Notes: a model not told the origin generated them from the letters alone. A stretch of DNA of 64,000 nucleotides from Undibacterium piscinae (GCA_003970805.2 CP051152.1:3038001-3102000), one strand, 5' to 3'. Shown: positions 51,327 to 61,592, numbered from the stretch's first letter. Numbers and translations are program-made.

Positions 51327-53447
51327 TTATTTGCTGCCATACGCATACGTTACTCCCAGCATCACGCTGCGCGGCGCACCCGGCGTGTACTGGTTTTGCG
51401 TATCAGGTACATAGGCACCAACGCCGGAGTAAGAGCTCGATGCCGAGTCGGCATAGCGCGTGTCGGCCAGGTTACGCGCCTGCAACCAGACTTCCCAGCC
51501 TTTGGCGAGCAGATAGCTGCCGCGTAAGTTCAGCAAAGTATGGCCGGCGTAACGCACGGTATTGGCATTGTTCATCGAGTATTCGCCTTGATGGACGACT
51601 TCCAATGCGATGCGCGCACCAGTCACTGGTTTATAGCCGATCTCAGCCGTCGTGATGTCGCTAGGTGCCTGTGGCATTTGTTTACCGCTGTAATCAAGGC
51701 TGCCGGAGACCTGATATTTTTCGTATTTATGGCTGGCCAGCGTGGTAGCCAGGCGCGCATCGAACATGCCGGCATCGTAGTTCAGACCCAGCTCCAGACC
51801 CTGGCTGCGGGTGCGGCCGGCATTACGGTTTTCGCTATTACCCGGCGCGATGGTGTAGCTGACGATGGTATCGCGCCCGTCCAGACGATACACTGCCGTG
51901 TCGAGTTTCAAGGCACCGTCCAGAAATGCCATGCGCAAGCCTAGCTCATAGTTGTTATAGGTCGCAGGGCTCAGATCCGGAACACCGGTCTTGCCGTACA
52001 ACTGGCTCACCTCTGGCGGGGTAAAGCCCTGGCTCAGGTTGCTGTAGACGCTGCTGTCCTTGCCTAGCGCATAGGTAGCACCGAGCTTAGGGCTGACGTG
52101 CGAAAAGCTACGGCTCTCGTTCGCTGCGCCAAAATTGGCACTGCCTGCCGGTGACAGGTTATTCGTGTAGTCGTAGCTGATGTTGTCGGCACGCGCACCG
52201 ATTACCACGCGGGTTTTTTGCAGCGGGCTAAATTCCCACTGGCCAAAGAACGCGGTGTTGTTGATGTCAGCCTGGTAGTTGCGCACGCCTTTAGGGTTGC
52301 TGGCATTGGCGTTGCTATAGCTCAGATTTTTTCCGGTAACAGGGTCGCGCACTACCCGCAGATTATTGCTGTAATACGGATTGTCGCTGTTATCCAGATA
52401 CACGCCGGCGATCAGGCGCGAAGCGAGCCAGTCAAACTCTTGCTGATGCTTGAAGTCCAAACCTAGCGAATCGACGTGGCTATTATTTTCCGTACCCTGG
52501 CACACCGCGGCCTTGGCATTGCAACCGACCAGCGTATAACTAGGGATCTGGCCATGGTCATTTTTACGTGAAAACAGCGTCGCGGTAGTCAGGCCATTCT
52601 TCAGTGTTTCCGCTTCCCAGGCCAGATTGGCACGCGTGGTCTTGTCCTTGCGGTAGGTGAAACTATTGACGCTCTTGCCCGGCGTGTTCCGGTAGTCGGT
52701 TTCATTGAGGCCACCGGTCATGGCAGCGTCAAGATCGGTATGCACCAGGGTGGCGCGCAAGATTGCCGAATCGCTTAGCGCATAGTCACCGCGCAGCGAG
52801 ACCGAGTCTTTATCGCCATTGCTGTATTGCTGCCAGTTGTCGGCAGTGCGGCGCGAGCTGTATTGCGAAAAACGCAGGCCCAGATCGCCCCAGGTATTGC
52901 TGGCGATGGTATCGATGCGCTTGAATCCTGCGGTGTCGTCATAGCGTGCGCTAATGCTGGCGTAAGGCGTGGCCGAAGGGCGTGCCGTCATGAAATTGAC
53001 TGCGCCGCCGACCGCATTGCTGCCATACAGCGAGGAGGCCGCACCCTTGACCACTTCCACACTTTCGCTGCCGGCCAGATTCATTTCATTGAGTGAATTG
53101 TGATTGAACACGCCCAATGGACGAATAGGAATGCCGTCTTCCAGATACTGATACACGGCGTTGGTGCTGATAGGCTGGCGTATGCTCATGCTGTGCTGCT
53201 CATTACCGAGATCGTTCCAGTGCACACCAGCGACCCGGTTGATGACTTCACCCATGGTTTTAGGCTTATCGCGCTTCAATACTTCTTCCTTGACGACGCC
53301 AATGGCGACCGGGGTTTCCGATAGTTTAGTGGCGCTGCGCGAGCCCGATACCACCATTTCTTCCAACACTTGCGGTTCGGCGGCGTAAGTCATTTGAGTG
53401 AAAGCGGCAAGCAATGCGAACGCTAGCGGAGTGTGTTTAAAGTTCAT
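51327..53447 (-). CDS. TonB-dependent receptor of the copper-related locus
   Basis: A 706-residue outer-membrane receptor with a signal peptide (PLAFALLAAFTQMTYAA), a TonB box/plug (LEEMVVSGSRSATKLSETP, VEVVKGAASSLYGSNAVGG) and a 22-strand barrel ending SVMLGVTYAYGSK. Neighbours (own TonB, PCuAC, redoxin, DUF2946) suggest copper or a copper complex as ligand, like OprC/NosA; this is inference, and iron-siderophore uptake remains possible. No Met-rich surface loop was obvious. Confidence 0.85.
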   Translation of the reverse strand: MNFKHTPLAFALLAAFTQMTYAAEPQVLEEMVVSGSRSATKLSETPVAIGVVKEEVLKRDKPKTMGEVINRVAGVHWNDLGNEQHSMSIRQPISTNAVYQYLEDGIPIRPLGVFNHNSLNEMNLAGSESVEVVKGAASSLYGSNAVGGAVNFMTARPSATPYASISARYDDTAGFKRIDTIASNTWGDLGLRFSQYSSRRTADNWQQYSNGDKDSVSLRGDYALSDSAILRATLVHTDLDAAMTGGLNETDYRNTPGKSVNSFTYRKDKTTRANLAWEAETLKNGLTTATLFSRKNDHGQIPSYTLVGCNAKAAVCQGTENNSHVDSLGLDFKHQQEFDWLASRLIAGVYLDNSDNPYYSNNLRVVRDPVTGKNLSYSNANASNPKGVRNYQADINNTAFFGQWEFSPLQKTRVVIGARADNISYDYTNNLSPAGSANFGAANESRSFSHVSPKLGATYALGKDSSVYSNLSQGFTPPEVSQLYGKTGVPDLSPATYNNYELGLRMAFLDGALKLDTAVYRLDGRDTIVSYTIAPGNSENRNAGRTRSQGLELGLNYDAGMFDARLATTLASHKYEKYQVSGSLDYSGKQMPQAPSDITTAEIGYKPVTGARIALEVVHQGEYSMNNANTVRYAGHTLLNLRGSYLLAKGWEVWLQARNLADTRYADSASSSYSGVGAYVPDTQNQYTPGAPRSVMLGVTYAYGSK

Positions 53448-53486
53448 TTCTGTATTCCGATTATATTGATGTAATTTTTATTTGGT

Positions 53487-54176
53487 TTAGCTATTGAGCT
53501 TGAAGCTCAGCGGCACCACCACGCTGGCGGCGACCGCGACGTCGCCATGGCGTGCCGGCACAAAATGCCATTTGCGTACCGCTTCCAATGCCGCCTCATC
53601 GAGTCGCGGAAAACCGCAGCTTTGCTTGATCTCTACCTGCGCTGCGGTGCCGTGCGGTGTCACCTGTACCAGCAACAAGACCTTGCCCGATTCGCCCTGG
53701 CGGCGTGAGATCAGCGGGTAGGCAGGTGCCGGATTATTCAGATAGGCAGCGTCAAAACTAGCTTCGGAACGTTGTTCTGAGGCCGGTGCTGTCGCTACAG
53801 CCTGATGGCTGACGACCGCGTTCGATGGCGTTGCGCTTGCTGCAGTTACCACCGCAGGTGTGACGGATGGCGCGGCTTCCGCAGTCAACTTGTGCTCGCT
53901 GGCCGGCAGCAAAGGCAGTGCTATCGCCGCCTGATGCAATACCGGCGCACTAGGTTTTGGCAGAGTTTCCGGCGTCGCGGACTGGTTTGGCGCCGCTATC
54001 ATCACCGTTACGAGCTTCATCGGTAAAGCCAGGGTCTGGTGCTTGATCACGCCGCTGGCATGTAAGGCCCAGGCCAGAAAGCCAAGGTGAATAGCGGCGA
54101 CCAAGCTGGTCTTTACGATTGAACTGAGCGGCGAGACATAGGCCCGCTCGGGCATGCTGAGATAAAGCTTATCCAT
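53487..54176 (-). CDS. TonB energy transducer dedicated to the locus
   Basis: A 229-residue TonB: an N-terminal helix (SSIVKTSLVAAIHLGFLAWAL), a Pro/Ala-rich linker (about 60-150) and the C-terminal TonB domain (NPAPAYPLISRRQGESGKVL, IKQSCGFPRLDEAALEAVRKWHFVPA). The linker is richer in Ala and Ser than the classical Pro-Lys repeats. No exbB/exbD genes are nearby, so it must use a shared ExbBD. It lies just upstream of the receptor gene, with a 39-bp gap. Confidence 0.88.
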   Translation of the reverse strand: MDKLYLSMPERAYVSPLSSIVKTSLVAAIHLGFLAWALHASGVIKHQTLALPMKLVTVMIAAPNQSATPETLPKPSAPVLHQAAIALPLLPASEHKLTAEAAPSVTPAVVTAASATPSNAVVSHQAVATAPASEQRSEASFDAAYLNNPAPAYPLISRRQGESGKVLLLVQVTPHGTAAQVEIKQSCGFPRLDEAALEAVRKWHFVPARHGDVAVAASVVVPLSFKLNS

Positions 54177-54339
54177 GATATTCGCGCTTTGTAGCCAAAC
54201 AACGCTGGCCAGAGAGGCGTGATGTTTGGCATTTCCTGTGATGCAAGACTCTGGTAGATCAGACCGGCATGAAGACCAGCGTAGATCGCACGCAGAGAGC
54301 TCTGCCCTTAAAATTACAGCGGGCAGTATTGCAGCGGAT

Positions 54340-54741
54340 TTAGGAAAGTTGTGGCGGACCGCGCGGACTGGCGCTTACCCAGGCAAACAGCAGGGATGGT
54401 GCCTGATAGTACAGGGGAGGGAAAACATCATGGCCGGCAGCGACGGCACAGCAAGGAATGATCGCCGGTGGCAAGGCAAAGTTGCCGGCGTGCGGCAGGC
54501 AAAACGGACAATGCTTGGCGCTATGCTGATCGCCTATGCCAGATGAGGTGGCAGGCGCTGATTTATCCGCTAGCTTAGAGTTGGCGGTGCTAGTGGGTGT
54601 ACTGCAAATCTCCGCCCAGGAAGGGGAGTTAGCGTTCTTAACCGCCAATGCAGAAGCGATGGATGGAACAAGCGCATTGAGCAAGATCGCGAAACAGGCG
54701 ATCCAGACAGTGATGAGCTTATTTTTCCAAAAACGTTTCAT
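54340..54741 (-). CDS. DUF2946 membrane-anchored protein, copy 2
   Basis: A 133-residue protein starting MKRFWKNKLITVW, with one helix (WIACFAILLNALVPSIASAL) and the DUF2946 core: SWAEICSTP, HSAKHCPFCLPHAGNFALPP, ending AWVSASPRGPPQ. It shares the HCxxCxxHA pattern and the W-x-RxPP end with copy 1. It is the first gene of the minus-strand copper operon, upstream of tonB. The ATG was chosen at MKRFWKNK; an open frame extends 23 codons further. Confidence 0.82.
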   Translation of the reverse strand: MKRFWKNKLITVWIACFAILLNALVPSIASALAVKNANSPSWAEICSTPTSTANSKLADKSAPATSSGIGDQHSAKHCPFCLPHAGNFALPPAIIPCCAVAAGHDVFPPLYYQAPSLLFAWVSASPRGPPQLS

Positions 54742-54957
54742 GTTGTCGATTATATCTGAGCAGATACCGAAACCCCAGTGAGATTGCGTAGCCGATTTGC
54801 GTTTGATCAAGAATTATCAGGCTAGCGTCAGTTCGGCAGCCGGTTCGCCCGTACGTATCAAAAAAGTCCGGCAATAGGAAAGCCCTGGGGGGCTGGAACA
54901 AATAGAGTGTTGTTCTTGCCGCAAACATTATTCTCGCGGGATTCTACAATGTTTCTT

Positions 54958-55658
54958 TTAGGGAATGGTGACTAATAAATTTTCAGGGTGGCAAATCCAG
55001 CGCCACACGATTGCTGGTTTCGTCATAGCCGGGTCAAGATGTCCGTGATTAAATGCGACAAATTCGCATCGCAATAGCCTTGCCGGATCAAGGGAAAGCG
55101 GCGATAAATGTTCGGGCGGCCTGCAAAGGGTGGCCAGCCCCTGCAATCGTGCTGGCACGTCCGCCTTCACCCGACGTGGTTCGCACATAGCGAAGACAAA
55201 ATCCTTAAATTGCGACAAGCCTTCGGTCGCAATGCCGTCAGCCTTGCCGGACAACACCCACTCGGCGATATGTTCGGGCGCACTTTGCTGATACGCACAT
55301 CAGGAAATAGGCGAAACTGTTGCACCACCTTAGGCAACACATAGCGCGCCTGAGTGTGGGTGGTGGCAATGGTCAGCGTGCCCTTGCTGTGGTCAGAATA
55401 CTCGTCACCGGCCTGCTTCAGGTTTTCCGCCTCCTGCAATAGCCTTTCTATGATGTGCATGATGCCCTTGCCCGGCTCGGTCAACCCGGTCAGACGCTTG
55501 CCGTTGCGCTCAAAAATATCGACGCCCAACTCTTCCTCGACTTCACGGATCTGGCGGCTGACCCCGGGTTGCGAGGTAAACAGCACATTCGCCACTTCAG
55601 TGAGATTAAAGTTGCGGCGTGAGGCTTCACGTATCGAGCGCAATTGTTGAAAGTTCAT
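54958..55658 (-). pseudogene. cysB: cysB-like LysR regulator, decayed
   Basis: The N-terminal 120 residues are a normal CysB (MNFQQLRSIREASRRNFNLT, SQPGVSRQIREVEEELGVDIF, TTHTQARYVLPKVVQQFR). Then the frame shifts near LFPDVRIS; another frame continues the family (WVLSGKADGIATEGLSQF preceded by PEHI-like sequence) and a third contains GHPLQAARTFIAAFP. No frame carries the last about 130 residues of the effector domain. Several frame breaks plus a missing C terminus make this a true pseudogene. It sits right after cysA in the sulfate operon, the usual place for cysB in Burkholderiales. Confidence 0.85.
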
Positions 55659-55688
55659 AGCGTTCCGGGATTTTTCTTATGACCAAAT

Positions 55689-56753
55689 CTATAACTGATC
55701 GACAAATACATGCAGGCGTTTCGGCGTGACCAGCAAGTTCTCGCCTACCTTAAGCCCAAGCTGGGCAAAGCGCTCGCTGGAGATCAAGGCTTCGACCAGC
55801 GCACCATTGTCATCACGGATTAATTCCAGTTGCGCCAGCGGGCCTATGCTGTGGACCCGGCCCAGACGCACCGGTAAACCCTCTGCGCCAGCGACATAGC
55901 GTGCCACGTCGAGTTCATGCGGTCTGACATAGCCGGTACCGGTGGCGTCACGGGTGTCCAGATGGCCGGGTGCGTCAAACGCCACGCCGCCGGCATCGAG
56001 CACGCCTTCATGCACGCGGCCATGGAACAGGTTAACGTTACCCAGAAAGCCATACACAAAAGGTGTCGCCGGATGCTGGTACACCTGATCCGGCGCACCG
56101 ATCTGCTCTACCTTGCCATGATTCATCACCACGATCTTGTCGGCCACTTCCAGCGCCTCTTCCTGATCATGCGTGACAAAAATACTGGTCACATGCAATT
56201 CGTCATGCAAGCGGCGTAACCAGCGGCGCAACTCTTTACGCACCTTGGCGTCGAGCGCACCGAAGGGCTCGTCCAGCAGCAACACGCGCGGTTCCACCGC
56301 CAGCGCCCGCGCCAATGCGATACGCTGACGCTGGCCGCCGGATAACTGCGGCGGATAGCGATCGGCCAGCCAGTCGAGTTGCACCAGTTCCAGCAATTGC
56401 GTGACCTTCTCCTTGATCTGCGCTTCTGACGGGCGCAAATGCCGCGGTTTGACGCGCAAGCCAAACGCGATATTTTCAAAAATCGTCATGTGCTTGAACA
56501 AGGCATAGTGCTGAAACACGAAACCGACCTGGCGTTCGCGTACATGGGTGGCCGAGGCATCTTCGCCATCGAGCAAGACCTGACCGCTATCGGCAAATTC
56601 CAGTCCGGCGATGATGCGCAGCAAGGTGGTCTTGCCGCAGCCGGACGGGCCCAGCAAGGCTGTCAGTTCGCCGTCGGCAAAATCGAGCGAAACATTGTCG
56701 AGCGCCGTGAAATTGCCGAATTTTTTGTGTAATTGATGAACTGCGATACTCAT
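55689..56753 (-). CDS. cysA: Sulfate/thiosulfate ABC importer ATPase CysA
   Basis: A 354-residue ATPase. Walker A is GPSGCGKTT, the Q loop lies in [16 protein letters not shown], the signature is [15 protein letters not shown], Walker B is [13 protein letters not shown] and the switch is [12 protein letters not shown]. The C-terminal TOBE domain begins about residue 240 ([15 protein letters not shown]). It energises uptake of sulfate with CysT/CysW. It overlaps cysW by four bases. Confidence 0.94.
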   Translation of the reverse strand: MSIAVHQLHKKFGNFTALDNVSLDFADGELTALLGPSGCGKTTLLRIIAGLEFADSGQVLLDGEDASATHVRERQVGFVFQHYALFKHMTIFENIAFGLRVKPRHLRPSEAQIKEKVTQLLELVQLDWLADRYPPQLSGGQRQRIALARALAVEPRVLLLDEPFGALDAKVRKELRRWLRRLHDELHVTSIFVTHDQEEALEVADKIVVMNHGKVEQIGAPDQVYQHPATPFVYGFLGNVNLFHGRVHEGVLDAGGVAFDAPGHLDTRDATGTGYVRPHELDVARYVAGAEGLPVRLGRVHSIGPLAQLELIRDDNGALVEALISSERFAQLGLKVGENLLVTPKRLHVFVDQL

Positions 56754-57676
56754 AATTTTTCTCCTGCTAAATCTTGGGAAAGCTGGCTAGACGAATCTTC
56801 ATGACGTGATTCGTCGGTGCGCCATTCAACGATGGATTTCAGTACCAGGGTCAGCAATGCCAGCAGCGTCAGCAGCGAGGCAATCGCAAAGGCGGCAGTG
56901 AAGTTGTACTCGTTATATAAAATTTCTACCTGCAAAGGCATGGTATTGGTCTCGCCGCGGATATGTCCGGACACCACCGAAACCGCACCAAACTCACCCA
57001 TGGCACGCGCATTACACAAGATCACGCCGTATAGCAGACCCCACTTAATGTTGGGCAAGGTCACATGCCAGAAAGTTTGCCAGCCGCTGGCACCGAGCAC
57101 CAGCGCGGCTTCTTCCTCTTCGCTGCCCTGCGCCTGCATCAGCGGTATCAGCTCTCTGGCGACAAACGGGAAGGTGACAAACACCGTGGCAAGGACGATC
57201 CCCGGCACCGCAAACAGGATCTTGATATCGTGCTCACGCAGCCATTCGCCAAACCAACCTTGCGCGCCAAACAGCAGCACATAAATCAACCCGGAAATCA
57301 CCGGCGAGACTGAAAACGGCAAATCGATCAGGGTCAGCAGGATGCTCTTGCCGCGGAACTCAAACTTGGCGATGGTCCAGGCGGCCGCTACCCCAAACAC
57401 CAGATTGAGCGGCACCGCAATGGCGGCGGTAATCAGGGTCAGGCGTATCGCCGACAAGGCATCCGGTTCTATGATGGCTTGCAGATACAATTGCCAGCCT
57501 TTCTTGAGTGCCTCGGCAAACACCGCGACCAAGGGTATAAACAGGAACAGCGTCAGAAATGCCAGGGCGGCGCTAATCAGGATGACCCTGATCCATAAAG
57601 GCTCGACCGTGGCCGCCGGTGTCACCGGTGGCTCGATGCGGCGCGGCTGGGCAGGCGAACTTGTGGTTGTCATCAT
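56750..57676 (-). CDS. cysW: Sulfate ABC importer permease CysW
   Basis: A 308-residue inner-membrane permease with six predicted helices. Its EAA loop reads [46 protein letters not shown] and [20 protein letters not shown] are CysW-specific. It overlaps cysT by one base and cysA by four. Confidence 0.94.
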   Translation of the reverse strand: MMTTTSSPAQPRRIEPPVTPAATVEPLWIRVILISAALAFLTLFLFIPLVAVFAEALKKGWQLYLQAIIEPDALSAIRLTLITAAIAVPLNLVFGVAAAWTIAKFEFRGKSILLTLIDLPFSVSPVISGLIYVLLFGAQGWFGEWLREHDIKILFAVPGIVLATVFVTFPFVARELIPLMQAQGSEEEEAALVLGASGWQTFWHVTLPNIKWGLLYGVILCNARAMGEFGAVSVVSGHIRGETNTMPLQVEILYNEYNFTAAFAIASLLTLLALLTLVLKSIVEWRTDESRHEDSSSQLSQDLAGEKL

Positions 57677-58542
57677 TATTCTCTCCCCGCATTTTGTTTG
57701 CTACGGGTCCAGGCCTGCAAGGCATTGATCGTCAGCAGCAGGCTAAACGACAGCAGCAGCATGACTACCGCAATCGCGGTGGCACCGGCGTAATCATATT
57801 GTTCCAGCTTGGTAATCATGAACAGCGGGGTGATCTCGGACACCATAGGCATATTGCCGGCGATAAAAATCACTGAACCGTATTCACCGGTGGCACGCGC
57901 AAACGCTAGCGCAAAGCCTGTCATCAAGGCCGGCAGTATCGTCGGCAGAGTGACTCGCCTGAAGGTCTGCCAGTGGCTGGCGCCTAAACTGACGGCCGCT
58001 TCTTCCAGTTCTTTCTCGGCTTCTTCCAGCACCGGTTGCACGGTACGCACCACAAACGGTAAGCCGATAAAGATCAACGCCACCAGTACGCCAAGCGGGG
58101 TAAAGGCGACCTTGATACCCAATGGCGCCAGTAACTGCCCGAGCCAACCGTTCGGTGCATACAGCGTTGCCAGCGTGATACCGGCCACCGCGGTGGGCAG
58201 CGCAAACGGCAAATCGACCAAAGCATCAATCACGCGTTTGCCGGGAAACTTGTAGCGCACCAGCACCCAGGCCACGATGCCGCCAAACACCACATTGATC
58301 AGCGCCGCCAGCAGCGAAGCGCCAAAAGTGAGACGGTAAGAAGCCATCACCCGTTCCGAGGTGACGGTAGTCCAGAACGCCTCCCAGGTCATGGTGAAGG
58401 TTTTCAGAAACACCGCCGACAAAGGAATCAGGACGATCAGGCCCAGATAAAACAGGGTGAACCCCAGTGACAGATGAAACCCGGGAATCACGCGCCTTAC
58501 CGGCCGCCTGCTTCCTGATTGCGTGTTAAAAAATGATGCCAT
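57676..58542 (-). CDS. cysT: Sulfate ABC importer permease CysT (CysU)
   Basis: A 288-residue permease partner. The EAA loop is [28 protein letters not shown], and family segments are [19 protein letters not shown] and [18 protein letters not shown]. It is the first of the three transport genes after the binding protein, separated from it by 124 bp that could hold a processing site or second promoter. Confidence 0.94.
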   Translation of the reverse strand: MASFFNTQSGSRRPVRRVIPGFHLSLGFTLFYLGLIVLIPLSAVFLKTFTMTWEAFWTTVTSERVMASYRLTFGASLLAALINVVFGGIVAWVLVRYKFPGKRVIDALVDLPFALPTAVAGITLATLYAPNGWLGQLLAPLGIKVAFTPLGVLVALIFIGLPFVVRTVQPVLEEAEKELEEAAVSLGASHWQTFRRVTLPTILPALMTGFALAFARATGEYGSVIFIAGNMPMVSEITPLFMITKLEQYDYAGATAIAVVMLLLSFSLLLTINALQAWTRSKQNAGRE

Positions 58543-58666
58543 GCTCAGCCTTGTAATTACGTATATGACTATGAATGGCGGATCATCGCAGGATTTTCTT
58601 ATATCTAAAACGAATTTTTTGGCATAGTGATAGATGAATTTCGTCTATAGGCCTGATTCGATTGAA

Positions 58667-59689
58667 CTACTTATTTTTGCCGGGTTGATAAATCTGGTCA
58701 AACACGCCGCCGTCGGCAAAGTGATCTTTTTGCGCTTTGCTCCAGCCGCCAAAGGTATCGTCTATGGTAAATAGCTTGACCTTAGGGAATTGCGCCGCAT
58801 ACTTTTTGGATGCCTTTTCGGTAGTCGGGCGGTAGTAGTTTTTCGCGATGATTTCCTGGCCTTCATCGGTATACAAGAAATTCAAATAGGCCTCTGCCAC
58901 TTTGCGGGTGCCGCGCTTATCGACGACTTTGTCGACTACCGCAATCGAAGGCTCGGCCAGAATGCTGCTTGATGGCGCGACGATTTCTACCTTGTCGGGG
59001 CCTAACTCTTTGATCGCCAATAGCGCTTCGTTCTCCCAGGCCAGCAAGACATCACCAATGCCGCGTTCGACAAAGGTGGTGGTCGCGCCACGCGCACCAG
59101 AATCAAGTACCGGGACATTCTTATACAACTTGGAGAGAAACTCTTTGGCACTCGCTTCGCTGCCACCTGGCTGCTTTAAGGCATAACCCCAGGCCGCCAG
59201 ATGATTCCAGCGCGCACCACCCGAGGTTTTTGGATTAGGGGTAATCACCGAAACGCCAGGCTTAACGATGTCATTCCAATCCTTGATACCTTTAGGATTA
59301 CCTTTGCGCACCAGAAAAACGATGGTCGACGAATACGGTGAGGCGTTGTGCTGCAAGCGCTTTTGCCATCCCTTGTCGAGCAAGCCATGTCCGGCAATCG
59401 CATCAGTATCGTAGGCCAGCGCCAGCGTCACCACATCGGCATCGAGGCCATCGATCACGGCTCGCGCCTGTTTGCCAGAGCCGCCGTGCGATTGCCGGAC
59501 CTTGAGCGTATCGCCGGACTTGGCTCTCCATTGCTTGGCGAAGGCCTCATTCACGTCTTGATACAGCTCGCGAGTAGGGTCATACGAGACATTGAGCAAG
59601 CTGACGTCAGCTGCATAGGCGACAGGGTTCAGCAGCGCAATGGTGGCGACGGCGCCAGAAATTACCGTGGTATATTTTTTGAGATTCAT
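58667..59689 (-). CDS. Periplasmic sulfate-binding protein (Sbp type)
   Basis: A 340-residue binding protein with a signal peptide ([18 protein letters not shown]). Family motifs are [75 protein letters not shown] and [13 protein letters not shown]. It could bind sulfate or thiosulfate. First gene of the operon; the IS3 remnant lies just upstream, so its promoter region is only about 170 bp. Confidence 0.92.
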   Translation of the reverse strand: MNLKKYTTVISGAVATIALLNPVAYAADVSLLNVSYDPTRELYQDVNEAFAKQWRAKSGDTLKVRQSHGGSGKQARAVIDGLDADVVTLALAYDTDAIAGHGLLDKGWQKRLQHNASPYSSTIVFLVRKGNPKGIKDWNDIVKPGVSVITPNPKTSGGARWNHLAAWGYALKQPGGSEASAKEFLSKLYKNVPVLDSGARGATTTFVERGIGDVLLAWENEALLAIKELGPDKVEIVAPSSSILAEPSIAVVDKVVDKRGTRKVAEAYLNFLYTDEGQEIIAKNYYRPTTEKASKKYAAQFPKVKLFTIDDTFGGWSKAQKDHFADGGVFDQIYQPGKNK

Positions 59690-59914
59690 CTGTAGTCCTT
59701 GATTGAGCGTTCAGTTAAAAAGCCAAATAACAGGAAGACAGAATAAGTCGCTGGTCTAAAAATCAGAACGAATCATTTCAGGATTGGATATGTGATTTTC
59801 TTCTATGCGCGTATGGCTTAAGACGGTATAAGACAAAAAAGGCAAAAAAAAGCCCCCGGAAAATGAACTGCACCCCAAAAGTTGGACACCAGTCCTAACT
59901 TTTGGGGTGTTTTT

Positions 59915-60442
59915 ATGAGTAAGTACACGAAGCAGTTTAAATTAGGCGTCGTTAAACGGTATCTCAACAAGTCGACCAGCTTCAACGCCATCGGGCAGCA
60001 TTACTGTATTAATGGGTCGATAGTGCGTCGCTGGGTAAAGCGCTACGAGCACTACGGCGCTGAAGGTCTCGGAAAGAAGTTCAGCCATTACAACCTGGAG
60101 TTCAGGCTCTCGGTATTGCAACACATGTGGGATCAGCAGCTCTCCTATGCAGAAACCGCACTCGTGTTTGATATCCGCAGCCCAGGTTGCCTCGGAGTCT
60201 GGGAACGCAGTTATCATAGCGGTGGTATCGACGCCTTAACTCCACGCACCCGAGGACGCCCTAAAAACATGTCAGCCCCACCAACACCAAAAGCACCGCA
60301 CGCCAAAGAAGATGAAAGCCGCAGCCACGAAGAATTGCTGGCGGAAGTGGCTTATCTGCGCATGGAGAATGCCTACCTAAAAAAGTTAAAAGCCTTAGTT
60401 CAGCAACAAGCACAGACAACACCGCGCAACAAGCGCAAGTAG
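59915..60442 (+). CDS. IS3-family OrfA (transposase DNA-binding subunit)
   Basis: A 175-residue protein with two helix-turn-helix regions (SKYTKQFKLGVVKRYLNKS, SIVRRWVKRYEHYGAEGL) and a C-terminal leucine-zipper-like coil (EELLAEVAYLRMENAYLKKL). Usually fused to OrfB by programmed frameshifting near its end. Start ATG MSKYTKQF is preferred over an upstream TTG. Confidence 0.88.
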   Translation: MSKYTKQFKLGVVKRYLNKSTSFNAIGQHYCINGSIVRRWVKRYEHYGAEGLGKKFSHYNLEFRLSVLQHMWDQQLSYAETALVFDIRSPGCLGVWERSYHSGGIDALTPRTRGRPKNMSAPPTPKAPHAKEDESRSHEELLAEVAYLRMENAYLKKLKALVQQQAQTTPRNKRK

Positions 60443-60898
60443 TGCAAGAACTAAGGCAGCAGTACCCGATAGCCGGCTTGCTCAAACTTGCCGGTCTGGC
60501 ACGCAGTACGTTTTACTATCAACAGAAAGCCTTGCTGGCAGCAGATAAATATGCGGATTTGAAGGGCCGCATCCGCAGCATTTACGCACGCCATAAGGGG
60601 CGTTATGGTTATAGGCGCATCACCGCGACCATCCAGAAAATGGGTACGCTTGTAAAACCACAAGACAGTGCAGAGATTGATGACGTCGCTCGGACTCAAG
60701 TCACTGGTCAGAATCAAAAAATACCGTTCCTACAAGGGCGACGTGGGCTGTGCTGCGCCCAATATTTTACAACGTCAGTTCGAGGCACAAGAGCCGAATC
60801 AGAAGTGGGTAACGGATGTGACGGAATTTAATGTTGCCAGAGAAAAGTTGTATCTCTCCCCGGTATTGGATTTGTACAATGGCGAAATTATTCTATGA
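60442..60898 (+). pseudogene. IS3-family OrfB transposase, frameshifted and truncated
   Basis: The N-terminal part (YPIAGLLKLAGLARSTFYYQ, RRITATIQKMGTLV) breaks at an AAAA run (60654-60657), where three A would keep the frame. The next frame continues [23 protein letters not shown] sequence and the first catalytic Asp ([11 protein letters not shown]). It stops after [10 protein letters not shown]. The second Asp and the Glu of the DDE triad are lost, so it is inactive. Confidence 0.85.
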
Positions 60899-61512
60899 GA
60901 CGTCCAGACGCAACATGCCGCGGTCAAATTCCAGGCGAAAAGCCCGCATTCGCAGGGGTGGCTACGCCGCCGGCTACGATCTTCATCGATGCTGGAAATG
61001 CCTATGATGCCGATATCGACCTTGAACTGGCGGATGAAATCGATGGTGGCTTCACCGACGATGCCGCGGTCCCGCCCGCGCACTACGCCGCCGGCTACGA
61101 TCACTTCACACTGGGGATTGTCGGCCAATATCGCCGCGACGTTCAGGTTGTTGGTGACCACGTGCAAACCCTGGTGATGCATGAGGGCGCGCGCCACTTC
61201 TTCGGTGGTGGTGCCGATATTGATCATCAGCGAACAGCCTGACGGCACCCTTTGCGCCACCGCGGCGGCGATGCCAGACTTGGCTTCGCTATTTAATGTC
61301 TGACGCTGGCTGTATTCGATATTCTCGACCGAGGAAGAGATCCCGACCCCGCCGTGATAGCGTGTCAGCAGGCTTGCCTCCTCCATTTGCTTGATATCGC
61401 GGCGCACCGTTTGTGGCGTAACGTCTAGCTGTTGCGCTAACTCTTCGACCGAGATAGTGACCGATTGGCGTACTGCATCGAGGAGTTGCCGCTGACGGGG
61501 ATTAAGTATCAT
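60899..61512 (-). pseudogene. DeoR/GlpR-family repressor, C terminus lost
   Basis: The first about 178 residues are normal: MILNPRQRQLLDAVRQS, the HTH EELAQQLDVTPQTVRRDIKQ, YHGGVGISSSVENIEYSQR, then the sugar-phosphate sensor domain (SLMINIGTTTEEVARALM, VVTNNLNVAAILADNP, VIVAGGVVRGRDRGIVG) to IIGISSIDED. A 20-bp duplicated segment and foreign sequence follow. A short piece in another frame (LEFDRGMLRLDV) may be the next native residues. The last about 60 residues are lost. Divergent from glpD, it is probably the former GlpR; DNA binding may persist. Confidence 0.82.
60962..61102. repeat. 20-bp direct repeat within the broken repressor gene
   Basis: CTACGCCGCCGGCTACGATC is present at 60962-60981 and 61083-61102. 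The right copy encodes native VIVAGGVV of the repressor; the left copy lies exactly where the protein stops matching its family. Confidence 0.85.
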
Positions 61513-61556
61513 ATTTTTTTCAAGAATAATGAAATTGTATGGAAAATGTTAATTTT

Positions 61557-61592
61557 CCGAATTAAATCGAACAAAATCGAACAATTTCGAAT
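61557..61592. promoter_or_regulatory. Four CGAA repeats at exact 10-bp spacing, candidate GlpR site
   Basis: (C/T)CGAA occurs at 61557, 61567, 61577 and 61587, one per helical turn, between the GlpR-like gene and glpD. Phased repeats like this suit DeoR-family repressors, which bind as tetramers to repeated short sites. Confidence 0.65.

Larger units (their letters stand above)
59864..60898 (+). mobile_element. IS3-family (IS150 group) remnant, right end missing
   Basis: The left end starts TGAACTGCACCCC, typical of this group, and continues into a hairpin (CCCCAAAAGTT with AACTTTTGGGG). OrfA is complete, OrfB is frameshifted and cut after [10 protein letters not shown], and no right inverted repeat is seen. 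The element has lost its 3' third together with the 3' end of the neighbouring repressor gene. Confidence 0.82.
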
